Under the pieces are notes generated by a model. That model did not search any database and was not told the DNA's origin. It worked only from the letters and a program-made list of their open reading frames with translations. Below are positions 13,564 to 20,289 of a stretch of DNA of 64,000 nt, in pieces. The stretch is from Mycobacterium nebraskense (GTDB taxonomy: Bacteria > Actinomycetota > Actinomycetes > Mycobacteriales > Mycobacteriaceae), in contig NZ_LQPH01000144.1 in the NCBI RefSeq assembly GCF_002102255.1, positions 60,286 through 124,285 of the forward strand, in the 5' to 3' direction. A program made the translations under genes and the position numbers. The stretch's first letter is position 1; every line of letters begins with the position of its first letter.

Positions 13564-15042
13564 ATGACCGCCACGATCAGCACCCCGCAGTACCTGCTGG
13601 ACCAGGCGCGGCGCCGGTTCACCCCGACGCTGAACACCATCCCGGGGATGGGTGCGATCGAGAAGCGCCTACTCGCCCACGACTGGGAAACGAAAGTCCT
13701 GGCCGAACCGCCCGCCGGCAGCGGCCTGAAGCCCGTGGTGGGCGATGCCGGCCTCCCTATCCTTGGCCACATCATCGAGATGTTCCGGGGCGGGCCGGAC
13801 TACTCGCTGTTCCTCTATCAAACGCGAGGCCCACTGGTGTACCTCGACTCGCCGATCATGCCGGCGGTCACCGCGCTGGGCCCGGACGCCACCCAGGCCG
13901 TGTTCTCCAACAAGAACAAGGACTTCTCGCAGAAGGGCTGGCACCCGGTGATCGGGCCGTTCTTCAACCGGGGCCTGATGATGCTGGACTTCGACGAGCA
14001 CATGTACCACCGGCGCATCATGCAGGAGGCCTTCACCCGCACCCGCTTGACCGGCTACGTCGAGCACATCGACCGCGTGGCGAGCGACATCGTCGCCAAC
14101 TGGCCGACGAACGACGCGCGGTTCCTGTTCCACCCGGCGATGAAGGAACTCACCCTGGATGTCGCGTCCCTGGTGTTCATGGGGCACGAGCCGGGCACCG
14201 ACCACGACCTGGTCACCAAGGTCAATCAGGCGTTCACGATCACGACGCGCGCCGGCGGCGCGATCATCCGGCAGCCGGTTCCGCCGTTCAAGTGGTGGCG
14301 CGGGCTGCGCGCCCGCAAGCTGCTCGAGGACTACTTCATCGAGCGGGTGCGGGAACGCCGCAACGCCACCGGCAACGACATGCTGACGGTGTTGTGCCAC
14401 ACCGAGGACGACGACGGCAACAGCTTCACCGACGAGGACATCGTCAATCACATGATCTTCTTGATGATGGCCGCCCACGACACGTCGACGTCGACGACGA
14501 CCACCATGGTCTACAACATGGCCGCCAACCCGGAGTGGCAGGAGCGGGCGCGTGAGGAATCCGCGCGGCTCGGCGACGGGCCGCTGGACATCGAGGCGCT
14601 TGAGAAGCTGGAAACGCTCGAACTGATCATGAACGAGTCGCTGCGCATGGTGACGCCGCTGCCGTTCAACATGCGGCAGGCCGTTCGCGACACCGAGCTA
14701 CTCGGCCACTACATCCCCGCCGGGACCAACATCACCATCTGGCCCGGCATGAACCACCGGCTGCCCGAATTGTGGACGGACCCAGACAAATTCGACCCCG
14801 AACGCTTCGCCGAACCCCGCTCCGAGCACAAGAAGCACCGGTACGCCTTCGCGCCGTTCGGCGGCGGCGCGCACAAGTGCATCGGCATGGTGTTCGGCCA
14901 GCTGGAGGTCAAGACCGTCGTGCACCGGCTGCTGCGCCGCTACCGGCTGGAGCTGGCCCGGCCGGGCTACCAGCCGCACTGGGACTACGGCGGCATGCCG
15001 ATACCGATGGACGGCATGCCGATCGTGCTGCGCCCGCTGTAG
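13564..15042 (+). CDS. cyp136: cytochrome P450 CYP136
   Basis: 492-residue haem-thiolate monooxygenase, the length of M. tuberculosis CYP136 (Rv3059). Oxygen-activation helix Met-Met-Ala-Ala-His-Asp-Thr-Ser-Thr-Ser (about residues 303-312), the Glu-x-x-Arg pair in Asn-Glu-Ser-Leu-Arg, and the haem loop Phe-Gly-Gly-Gly-Ala-His-Lys-Cys-Ile-Gly with the axial Cys. The ATG at 13564 has an AAAGGAG site, so upstream in-frame sequence is not coding. No membrane anchor, as for bacterial P450s. The substrate is not known; the family resembles sterol-demethylase-like P450s. Expression is probably repressed by the divergent TetR. Confidence 0.95.
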   Translation: MTATISTPQYLLDQARRRFTPTLNTIPGMGAIEKRLLAHDWETKVLAEPPAGSGLKPVVGDAGLPILGHIIEMFRGGPDYSLFLYQTRGPLVYLDSPIMPAVTALGPDATQAVFSNKNKDFSQKGWHPVIGPFFNRGLMMLDFDEHMYHRRIMQEAFTRTRLTGYVEHIDRVASDIVANWPTNDARFLFHPAMKELTLDVASLVFMGHEPGTDHDLVTKVNQAFTITTRAGGAIIRQPVPPFKWWRGLRARKLLEDYFIERVRERRNATGNDMLTVLCHTEDDDGNSFTDEDIVNHMIFLMMAAHDTSTSTTTTMVYNMAANPEWQERAREESARLGDGPLDIEALEKLETLELIMNESLRMVTPLPFNMRQAVRDTELLGHYIPAGTNITIWPGMNHRLPELWTDPDKFDPERFAEPRSEHKKHRYAFAPFGGGAHKCIGMVFGQLEVKTVVHRLLRRYRLELARPGYQPHWDYGGMPIPMDGMPIVLRPL

Positions 15043-15057
15043 GCCGGCCCGAACGCA

Positions 15058-15561
15058 TCAGGCGATCAACCGGTTGGCGCACGCGATCACCGCGCGCAAT
15101 GCCGACTGGGTTGAATCCTCCGACCAGCCCATCGCCCATTCGACACGGCCGCCGTTGCTGCCGCGGAGGAAGGTGGCGGTGCGCCCGCCGGATCGCAGCT
15201 GATGAAACTCGAGGATCTCAACCGGGATCCCGTGCTCGTGCAGCATCGCGCTGAGCGCCGCGATCGGGCCGCCGGCGGCGGCGGTTGAGGTGCTGATGCG
15301 GTCGCCCACGGCGATCATGGCCCGGAAGTTACGAACCTGCGGACCCAGCCGCCGGTCGGTGTCGGTGCACACCCAGTTGCGTAAGCGGATCGGGCCGCTC
15401 GTGTGAGCGTAGGTCGCAACGAAACGCTCCCAGGACATCGCGCCGGCGTGCTCACGCAGACCGCGGGGCAGAGGGGCGCCGAACTGCTCGGCGAACCACA
15501 CCGTGGCGAGGCAGTGGGTGTCGGGAGCGCTGAACGGATCGAGCCGCTCGGGAATAGTCAT
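15058..15561 (-). CDS. stand-alone LeuA-type allosteric (regulatory) domain protein
   Basis: 167 residues resembling the C-terminal regulatory domain of 2-isopropylmalate synthase, without the TIM-barrel catalytic domain. Shared landmarks with LeuA are Leu-Pro-Arg-x-Leu before a helix (about residues 31-35), Gly-Pro-Ile-Ala-Ala-Leu leading into Val-Glu-Ile-Leu-Glu-Phe (about 98-118), and a final strand-helix pair, Trp-x-x-Gly then Ser-Ala-Leu-Arg-Ala-Val-Ile-x-x-x-Asn-Arg. In LeuA this domain dimerises and binds leucine. A free copy could be a leucine sensor or associate with LeuA; that is inference. Upstream lies a Leu/Val-rich leader peptide and hairpin, supporting a branched-chain amino acid role. 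It converges with cyp136 (15-bp gap). Confidence 0.75.
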   Translation of the reverse strand: MTIPERLDPFSAPDTHCLATVWFAEQFGAPLPRGLREHAGAMSWERFVATYAHTSGPIRLRNWVCTDTDRRLGPQVRNFRAMIAVGDRISTSTAAAGGPIAALSAMLHEHGIPVEILEFHQLRSGGRTATFLRGSNGGRVEWAMGWSEDSTQSALRAVIACANRLIA

Positions 15562-15612
15562 GTGGCCGGTCTTCTTCGATCGAAAGGAGTGACCGACGGC
15601 AGTAGCTTCCGA

Positions 15613-15653
15613 CCCACAGCGGGGGGTCGGTCTAGGTCAGACCCCGCTGCGGG
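15613..15653 (-). terminator. attenuator hairpin upstream of the LeuA-domain gene
   Basis: On the minus strand a 12-bp stem (arms 15653-15642 and 15624-15613; CCCGCAGCGGGG with CCCCGCTGTGGG, one G-U pair) forms just downstream of the Val codons of a 20-residue leader peptide. A competing smaller hairpin, GGTCT-GACCT-AGACC, can form inside its loop. The leader ORF runs into the first arm, so ribosome position would decide folding. This is the classic layout of ribosome-mediated attenuation. No U-tract follows, so translational or Rho-linked control is equally possible. Confidence 0.65.
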
Positions 15654-15699
15654 TGCTAGCTACTACGGCACGCTCGAGAAGACGCACGAGCGACGACAT
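15637..15699 (-). CDS. Leu/Val-rich leader peptide (20 aa) of the LeuA-domain gene
   Basis: A 20-codon ORF reading Met-Ser-Ser-Leu-Val-Arg-Leu-Leu-Glu-Arg-Ala-Val-Val-Ala-Ser-Thr-Arg-Ser-Gly-Val. Seven of 20 residues are Leu or Val, and the Val-Val pair uses GTA codons, rare in this GC-rich genome. An AGGCGG element lies shortly upstream of the ATG. The stop codon lies within the attenuator stem-loop. A ribosome stalled at residues 12-13 would cover the first arm of the hairpin at 15613-15653. Leader peptides of this kind regulate ilv and leu genes in bacteria; here it would couple Leu/Val-tRNA charging to the downstream gene. Confidence 0.65.
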   Translation of the reverse strand: MSSLVRLLERAVVASTRSGV

Positions 15700-15816
15700 T
15701 AGCCGCCTAGGGGCCTGACGTGCAACTTCGGCCAGCGGCATAACGCGTCAACCCGTCTCGAAATTAATCGGAAATTTTGGTTTACGCATGTCGAACAGCG
15801 GGTATGGGGCTCGAGG

Positions 15817-15837
15817 CATCCGTTCGTTGAACGGATG
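15817..15837 (+). other. hairpin in the 5' region of the small lipoprotein gene
   Basis: Perfect 9-bp stem CATCCGTTC / GAACGGATG around a GTT loop, 43 bases before the lipoprotein ATG and downstream of an AT-rich patch (15761-15783) that may hold its promoter. It may stabilise or regulate the mRNA; function not known. Confidence 0.4.
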
Positions 15838-15880
15838 TGCAATTACTCCCCCTCGGAAAAATGATGAAAGAAGGCTCATC

Positions 15881-16051
15881 ATGAAGGCAAAACGCACCAT
15901 GAAACCCCTTAAAGCTGCCGCTGCGGGCGCGGGGCTAATCGCGGTGTTGGTGCTACCGACAGGATGTGCTTCATCCGCGGCCGGAAGCGGCGGGCTCGTC
16001 GGCGGAAGCAGCTCCGGGACCTGCGTGGCCGGGGTTTGCGTTCCCCTCTAG
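15881..16051 (+). CDS. very small exported lipoprotein-like peptide
   Basis: 56 residues. A Lys/Arg-rich start and a hydrophobic core (about residues 10-28) end in Leu-Pro-Thr-Gly-Cys (Cys about residue 29), a lipobox-like site though Pro at -3 is atypical. The mature peptide is only about 28 residues, rich in Gly and Ser, with a C-terminal pair Cys-Val-Ala-Gly-Val-Cys that could form a disulfide. The ATG at 15881 has a GAAAGAAGG site; further upstream in-frame Met codons are less likely. Function unknown. It converges with the MEDS gene. Confidence 0.55.
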   Translation: MKAKRTMKPLKAAAAGAGLIAVLVLPTGCASSAAGSGGLVGGSSSGTCVAGVCVPL

Positions 16052-16137
16052 AGCCGGCTGCGTCGACCTGATTGTGACGGGCAACCCCTAGGGACCGCAG
16101 CGCGGGGGACGGTTCCCAGCGGGTTGCTTGTTGCGTA

Positions 16138-17163
16138 TTACCCGGTCGGCCCGGCCGACGGGTCGAACCGCAGGTAGGCCTGAATGGTCGTGCCGCTGGT
16201 GGTGGTGTGCGTGCGCACCAGGTCCGAGATGGCGTTGACCAGGTACAGGCCGCGGCTGGCGGGACCGCACGGCCCCGGGTCCAGCCGGCCCACCAGCGGA
16301 TCCTCGAAACATCCGGTGTCACGCGCCTCGCACACCAAATAATCGTCGTCGCGCCAGAAGGCGAGTTGGCAGGCGCCGTCGGTGTACATCAAGCTGTTGC
16401 TGGCCAGCTCGGTGGCCACCAGTTGCAGGTCCTCGATCCCGTCCTGCGACAACCCGACCCAGCCGGCGTAGTTGACGGCAAAAGACCGCGCGGGGCTGAG
16501 GTCGGCCGACTTGCTGACCAGGTAGGTGACCGCCCCCGGGTTACCGGGCAGCGGCCGGTTGCAGCGCTGCAAGGCGGCGTCGGGCGCGTAGTCGGCGCTG
16601 CACTGCAACGCACCGCCGCTCCACAGCAGCGGGTGCGTCGCGTGGGCGTCCGCGAGCACATCGTCGTCGAGCCGGCTCGCGTCGTAGAGGCACAAACCCG
16701 TCACCTGGTAGCCGTCCATGGCCCCGTTGACCAGAGCCTCGTGCTCCACGCAGGCGACCAACTCTTCCTCGGTGCGGCCGGGCCAGGCGAGTTGGCTGAC
16801 GATCCGCACCCGTTGGTCGGGGTGGTCGTCGACGAAAGACCCTTCCATCGCCATGAATCGGCTCGGGTTGCGGCCGACTTCGGCGATGTCGACCATGCGC
16901 AGATCGGCCGACAACTCGCTGCCCGCGCGCAGCGCGTCATGCAACAACGCCAGCTTGTCGGACGGCACCGCAACAAGTACCGCCTCGTCCATCGCCAGCC
17001 CGTCGCTGACGAAGCGGGTCACGAAGTCCAGATACTCCTGCTGGGATTGGTAGATGAGTGCGGAGTGGACAAAGCCGAGCTTTCCGATTTCGGTGCCCGC
17101 GGTCACTCCAGCACTCTCGCTTTCGATCACTGATGCCAACCCCCTGCTGGACCGGCCGTTCAC
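16138..17163 (-). CDS. MEDS-domain / HATPase (RsbW-like) regulatory protein
   Basis: 341 residues. The N-terminal half (about 30-190) is a MEDS sensory domain, known from anti-sigma-type regulators and DcmR, with His-Ser-Ala-Leu-Ile-Tyr and Pro-Ser-Asp-Lys-Leu segments. The C-terminal half (about 215-335) is a GHKL ATPase like RsbW, with Thr-Glu-Leu-Ala-Ser-Asn-Ser and Glu-Ala-Arg-Asp-Thr-Gly-Cys motifs and a Gly-Leu-Tyr-Leu-Val-Asn segment. Such proteins probably act as ligand-controlled anti-sigma or serine-kinase switches. No sigma factor or anti-anti-sigma gene is adjacent; a SpoIIAA-like gene lies 21 kb away. GTG start at 17163 behind a GGGAGGGAGGA purine run. Confidence 0.8.
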   Translation of the reverse strand: MNGRSSRGLASVIESESAGVTAGTEIGKLGFVHSALIYQSQQEYLDFVTRFVSDGLAMDEAVLVAVPSDKLALLHDALRAGSELSADLRMVDIAEVGRNPSRFMAMEGSFVDDHPDQRVRIVSQLAWPGRTEEELVACVEHEALVNGAMDGYQVTGLCLYDASRLDDDVLADAHATHPLLWSGGALQCSADYAPDAALQRCNRPLPGNPGAVTYLVSKSADLSPARSFAVNYAGWVGLSQDGIEDLQLVATELASNSLMYTDGACQLAFWRDDDYLVCEARDTGCFEDPLVGRLDPGPCGPASRGLYLVNAISDLVRTHTTTSGTTIQAYLRFDPSAGPTG

Positions 17164-17238
17164 TTCCTCCCTCCCCAGTACCCGCGGCGGGCCTTCGCTA
17201 TACCGCGCTGCAGATCACACCTGCGAACTCAGTACTCG

Positions 17239-18669
17239 CTACAGCCACCACGAGGCGGCGGCGTCCAGATGACGGCGAACGCGATAGCGGGCCAGGCTCT
17301 CGTCGCCCACCTCGATCGCGTTCACAATCCGCAGGTGAGCGTGGTGGACGGCCAGCACGTCCGCCCAGGTCGGTGGTGCCTGCCCGGTGCTCGACCAGTG
17401 CCGCCGGAACAACTCGACGATGATGCGCAGGAACAAGTCGAGCAGCGTGTTGCCGGCCAGTTGGGCCAGTCCGACGTGGAACCGGAACTCCTCCACGGCG
17501 GCGTCGGCCACATCGCCGGGCGTTTCGTCGACCTCGGACCGATGGGCGGCCAGGAACGCGGCCACCTCGGACTCGCCGCGCAGCTTGACCACCTTGGCGA
17601 CGTTGTCGATCTCGATGGCGTCCCGGACGCAACGTAAGTCTTCTCGGCTCGGGTCGCGGTACTGCAGGTACAAGGCGATGGTGTCAATGCTCGCCTGCGC
17701 CCGGGGTTTGGCGATGACGAGCCCGCCGCCCGGCCCACGGCGCATGTGTGCAATCGAGTGATATTCGAGCAGCCGCACGGCTTCACGGAACACCGCGCGG
17801 CTCACCCGGTAGCGCTCCAGCATGGCCGTCTCGGTGCCGAAGACCGAACCGACCTTCCAGCCGCTGGCCGCGATGTCGTCGCCGATGGTGGCCGCCAGCA
17901 TCTCCGCCAACTTCCCGCGGGGCGCCTCGATGGTGAGCGGCCGCGGCTTGCGCCGTCGACTCGCGGTGCCCGGGTGATGGTGCTGCAGCCAGGCGGTCAC
18001 GGCCTCGACGTGTCGTTCGCTGAGCGTCTTGGCCCGCGCCGAGTCGCCGGAAGTGACGGCCGCGACGATCTCGGAGTGGTCGGTGTGCATCCGGTCGACC
18101 GCCTCGATGGCCTCGGTGTCGGTGTCCGTCCGCGACTGCAGGGCGTACCGGGTGGTGAGCCGCATCAGCACGTCGATAAACAGTTGCAGGACCGGGTTTT
18201 TGGATTGCTGGGCCAAGGCGATGTGAAACTCGTCCCGCGGCGTCGGCAACCCCGGTTTCCACTCTTCTTCACCCCGCAACACCGCCCGCAGCCGAGCGAT
18301 GCCCGCTTCGTCGATCCGTTCCGCGGCCAGCGAAGCCGCCAGCGGTTCGAGCACCAGGCGCGCATTGAGCAGGTCGCCAAGGCTCGTGCCGAGATATTCC
18401 AGATAGATGACGACGGCGCGGGTGGCCGGGCCGGCATCGGGCTCGCAGATGATCAGCCCGCCGCCCGGCCCGCGGCGCATCCGGGCGACCTGATGGTGTT
18501 CGACGAGCCGGACCGCCTCGCGCAGCACCGAGCGACTCACTCCGAAACGCTGTTGCAGAAAGTGTTCGGAGCCCAGCGATTCCCCGGTGGCCCAGCCGCG
18601 GCGGACGATCTCCGCCTCGAGGTCCCGCGCGATCTTGGAAGCCAGTTTGTTCTCGAGGCCGGTGCTCAT
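17239..18669 (-). CDS. fused double GntR (FadR-type) regulator (Rv3060c-like)
   Basis: 476 residues made of two tandem FadR-like units, each with a winged helix then an all-helical FCD ligand domain: unit one about residues 1-230, unit two about 240-476. Both winged helices keep Arg-Val/Phe-Gly-Val-Ser-Arg-like recognition helices, Glu-Ala-Val-Arg-Leu and the wing Met-Arg-Arg-Gly-Pro-Gly-Gly-Gly-Leu. Since GntR proteins act as dimers, the fusion may form an intramolecular pseudo-dimer. ATG at 18669 chosen over a TTG at 18696. It ends 33 bases from the thiolase-like gene on the same strand and probably regulates the adjacent lipid genes, including fadE22. Confidence 0.9.
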   Translation of the reverse strand: MSTGLENKLASKIARDLEAEIVRRGWATGESLGSEHFLQQRFGVSRSVLREAVRLVEHHQVARMRRGPGGGLIICEPDAGPATRAVVIYLEYLGTSLGDLLNARLVLEPLAASLAAERIDEAGIARLRAVLRGEEEWKPGLPTPRDEFHIALAQQSKNPVLQLFIDVLMRLTTRYALQSRTDTDTEAIEAVDRMHTDHSEIVAAVTSGDSARAKTLSERHVEAVTAWLQHHHPGTASRRRKPRPLTIEAPRGKLAEMLAATIGDDIAASGWKVGSVFGTETAMLERYRVSRAVFREAVRLLEYHSIAHMRRGPGGGLVIAKPRAQASIDTIALYLQYRDPSREDLRCVRDAIEIDNVAKVVKLRGESEVAAFLAAHRSEVDETPGDVADAAVEEFRFHVGLAQLAGNTLLDLFLRIIVELFRRHWSSTGQAPPTWADVLAVHHAHLRIVNAIEVGDESLARYRVRRHLDAAASWWL

Positions 18670-18702
18670 GTCAGGCCCAACGATGTCTTCTTGCAAGCAC
18701 TT

Positions 18703-19896
18703 TCAGCATGTGAGCAACATGCAGCCGGCGACGGGCCCGCCCCCAACGGACACGACGCCGACGTCCGGGCGATGCGACACCTGCCGCTCCCCCGCCTCGC
18801 CACGCAACTGCAGACAACCCTCGTGCAACGCCCAGTACCCGTGCATGCGCCCGGCCGACAGTTGGCCGCCGTAGGTGTTCAACGGGAGCTCACCATCGCG
18901 GGCGATCCGCGCGCCGCCTTCGACGTAGGGCCCCGCCTCGCCGTCGCCGCAGACTCCCAGGGCTTCCAGCCACGCGATCGTGAGATAGGTGAATCCGTCG
19001 TACAGCTCGGCGACCTTGAGATCGGACGGCTTCAGGTCCGTGCGCGACCACATCTGCGCCGCCGCGTCCGACATCGCCATCTTCGGGTAGTCGTCACGGT
19101 GGAACCAGCCCCCGGCGCCGTCGGCCCCACCGATCGCCTCCACCGCCACCGCGCGGTGCGGGCAGTCACGCGCATACTCCGCGTGCGAGACCACCACCGC
19201 GATCGAGCCGTCGATCGGGACGTCGCAGTCCAGCAGCCCGAACGGGGTGGACACCGGCCGGGCGCCGAGGTAGTCGGCCATCGTCATCGGGTCGCGGTAC
19301 ACGGCGCGCGGGTTGAACGCGGCGTTGCGCCTGCCGTTGAGGGCCACCCAGCCCAGCTGTTGTTTGGTGGTCCCGTACAGCTCCATGTGGCGCCGGCAGT
19401 TGAGCGCCAGCCAGTTGGCGGCGGAGTAAGCGTTGGCCGCGACCAGGTCGTTGACGTCGTCCATCGCGCCGACGGCGGGACGTTCGGCGCCCTCCGGCGC
19501 CTCGAACATCCGCGCGAGCGGCGGGGCGGGCGCGTTCTCCTGCGGCTTCACCGGGACCGTGCCACCGAGCATTTGGATGGTCCGGTACACCACCACATGG
19601 CGGGCGCGGCGCTCGGCGACCGCGCGGCACGCCGACATCACCGGGCTGAGCAGGCCGCCGGTGCCGAAGCCGGACCCGCAATCGGCCGCCTCGATCCGCA
19701 GTTGGGCGTTGACCTCCCCGGCGGGGGTGTCGCCCAGCGTCGCGATGCCGTCGATGTCCGAGGCGGCCAAACCGGCGTCCTCGATGGCGGACCGCACCGC
19801 TTCCATGGTCAGCTCCAGGCCGGCGATCCCGGTGCGGCGGCCGATCCGTGAGATGCCGATGCCGGACAGGATCGCGTCCTTCTCGAAATGCGTCAT
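18703..19896 (-). CDS. thiolase-fold lipid-transfer protein / SCP-x-like thiolase
   Basis: 397 residues with a non-canonical thiolase fold: N-terminal Gly-Ile-Gly-Ile-Ser-Arg-Ile-Gly-Arg, a Glu-Ala-Val-Arg-Ser-Ala-Ile-Glu-Asp-Ala-Gly-Leu helix, and a C-terminal Leu-Asn-Thr-Tyr-Gly-Gly-Gln-Leu-Ser-Ala-Gly-Arg segment with a closing His-Glu. A canonical N-terminal catalytic Cys is not evident, so it is closer to Ltp-type proteins that work with DUF35 partners, for example aldolases removing steroid side chains or acyl-CoA carriers. A DUF35 gene lies divergently 53 bp away, consistent with a complex. ATG at 19896. Confidence 0.8.
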   Translation of the reverse strand: MTHFEKDAILSGIGISRIGRRTGIAGLELTMEAVRSAIEDAGLAASDIDGIATLGDTPAGEVNAQLRIEAADCGSGFGTGGLLSPVMSACRAVAERRARHVVVYRTIQMLGGTVPVKPQENAPAPPLARMFEAPEGAERPAVGAMDDVNDLVAANAYSAANWLALNCRRHMELYGTTKQQLGWVALNGRRNAAFNPRAVYRDPMTMADYLGARPVSTPFGLLDCDVPIDGSIAVVVSHAEYARDCPHRAVAVEAIGGADGAGGWFHRDDYPKMAMSDAAAQMWSRTDLKPSDLKVAELYDGFTYLTIAWLEALGVCGDGEAGPYVEGGARIARDGELPLNTYGGQLSAGRMHGYWALHEGCLQLRGEAGERQVSHRPDVGVVSVGGGPVAGCMLLTC

Positions 19897-19931
19897 GCAC
19901 ACCGCCCGTCAGACCATGCGTCGAATCAATT

Positions 19932-19942
19932 GAGTGTACTGT
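19932..19942. promoter_or_regulatory. overlapping divergent promoters of the Ltp-like and DUF35 genes
   Basis: A TACTGT -10 (19937-19942) lies 7 bases before the DUF35 GTG at 19950, giving a leaderless start. The opposite strand reads AGTACACTC (19940-19932) with a TACACT -10 for the leftward Ltp-like gene. The same 9-mer AGTACACTC occurs in the fadE22 promoter at 22529-22521, so a shared regulator is possible. Confidence 0.55.
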
Positions 19943-19949
19943 ATTCGTC

Positions 19950-20288
19950 GTGCCGGACCAGCCGCTGCTCATCGAATACTGCGACAATTGCGCGCGCTGG
20001 GTGCATCCGGCGACCAACAAATGCCGCGCTTGCGGCGGCCCGCTGGTCGCTCGGCCGGTCTCCGGGCGCGGCACGGTGTTCACCTACACGGTCAACCACC
20101 ACCCGTACAACCCGGAGATTCCCGTCCCGTACGTGATCGCCATCGTCGAACTCGCCGAACAACAGGGCCTCCGGGTGGCCGCCAATATCGTTGACTGCGA
20201 ACCCGATTCGGTCAGGTGCGGCATGCCCGTCGACGTCCGACCGGAAAAGGGCAGCGGCGGGGCGCCACAGTTCGCACCCGCTACTTGA
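19950..20288 (+). CDS. DUF35 OB-fold / zinc-ribbon acyl-CoA-associated protein
   Basis: 112 residues. N-terminal rubredoxin-like zinc ribbon with Cys-x-x-Cys (Tyr-Cys-Asp-Asn-Cys) and Cys-x-x-Cys-Gly-Gly about 14 residues later, followed by an OB-fold (about 45-105) with Gly-Arg-Gly-Thr-Val-Phe-Thr-Tyr-Thr-Val. DUF35 proteins partner with thiolase-fold Ltp proteins in MaoC/aldolase complexes. GTG start at 19950 with a -10 at the leaderless distance. It ends 1 bp from the convergent fadE22. Confidence 0.88.
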   Translation: MPDQPLLIEYCDNCARWVHPATNKCRACGGPLVARPVSGRGTVFTYTVNHHPYNPEIPVPYVIAIVELAEQQGLRVAANIVDCEPDSVRCGMPVDVRPEKGSGGAPQFAPAT

Positions 20289-20289
20289 G

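Noticed and set aside
15761..15783. AT-rich patch as an attachment site or insertion scar
   Set aside because: No flanking repeats, integrase or tRNA; a promoter for the small lipoprotein is simpler.
17239..18669. Double GntR as an assembly duplication
   Set aside because: The halves are clearly diverged in sequence, and the fused form is the known length of the Rv3060c family.
17746..19851. 701-codon open frame on the plus strand
   Set aside because: It is antisense to the GntR and Ltp-like genes, has low-complexity Arg/Pro/His composition typical of GC-rich shadow frames, and no recognisable domain.
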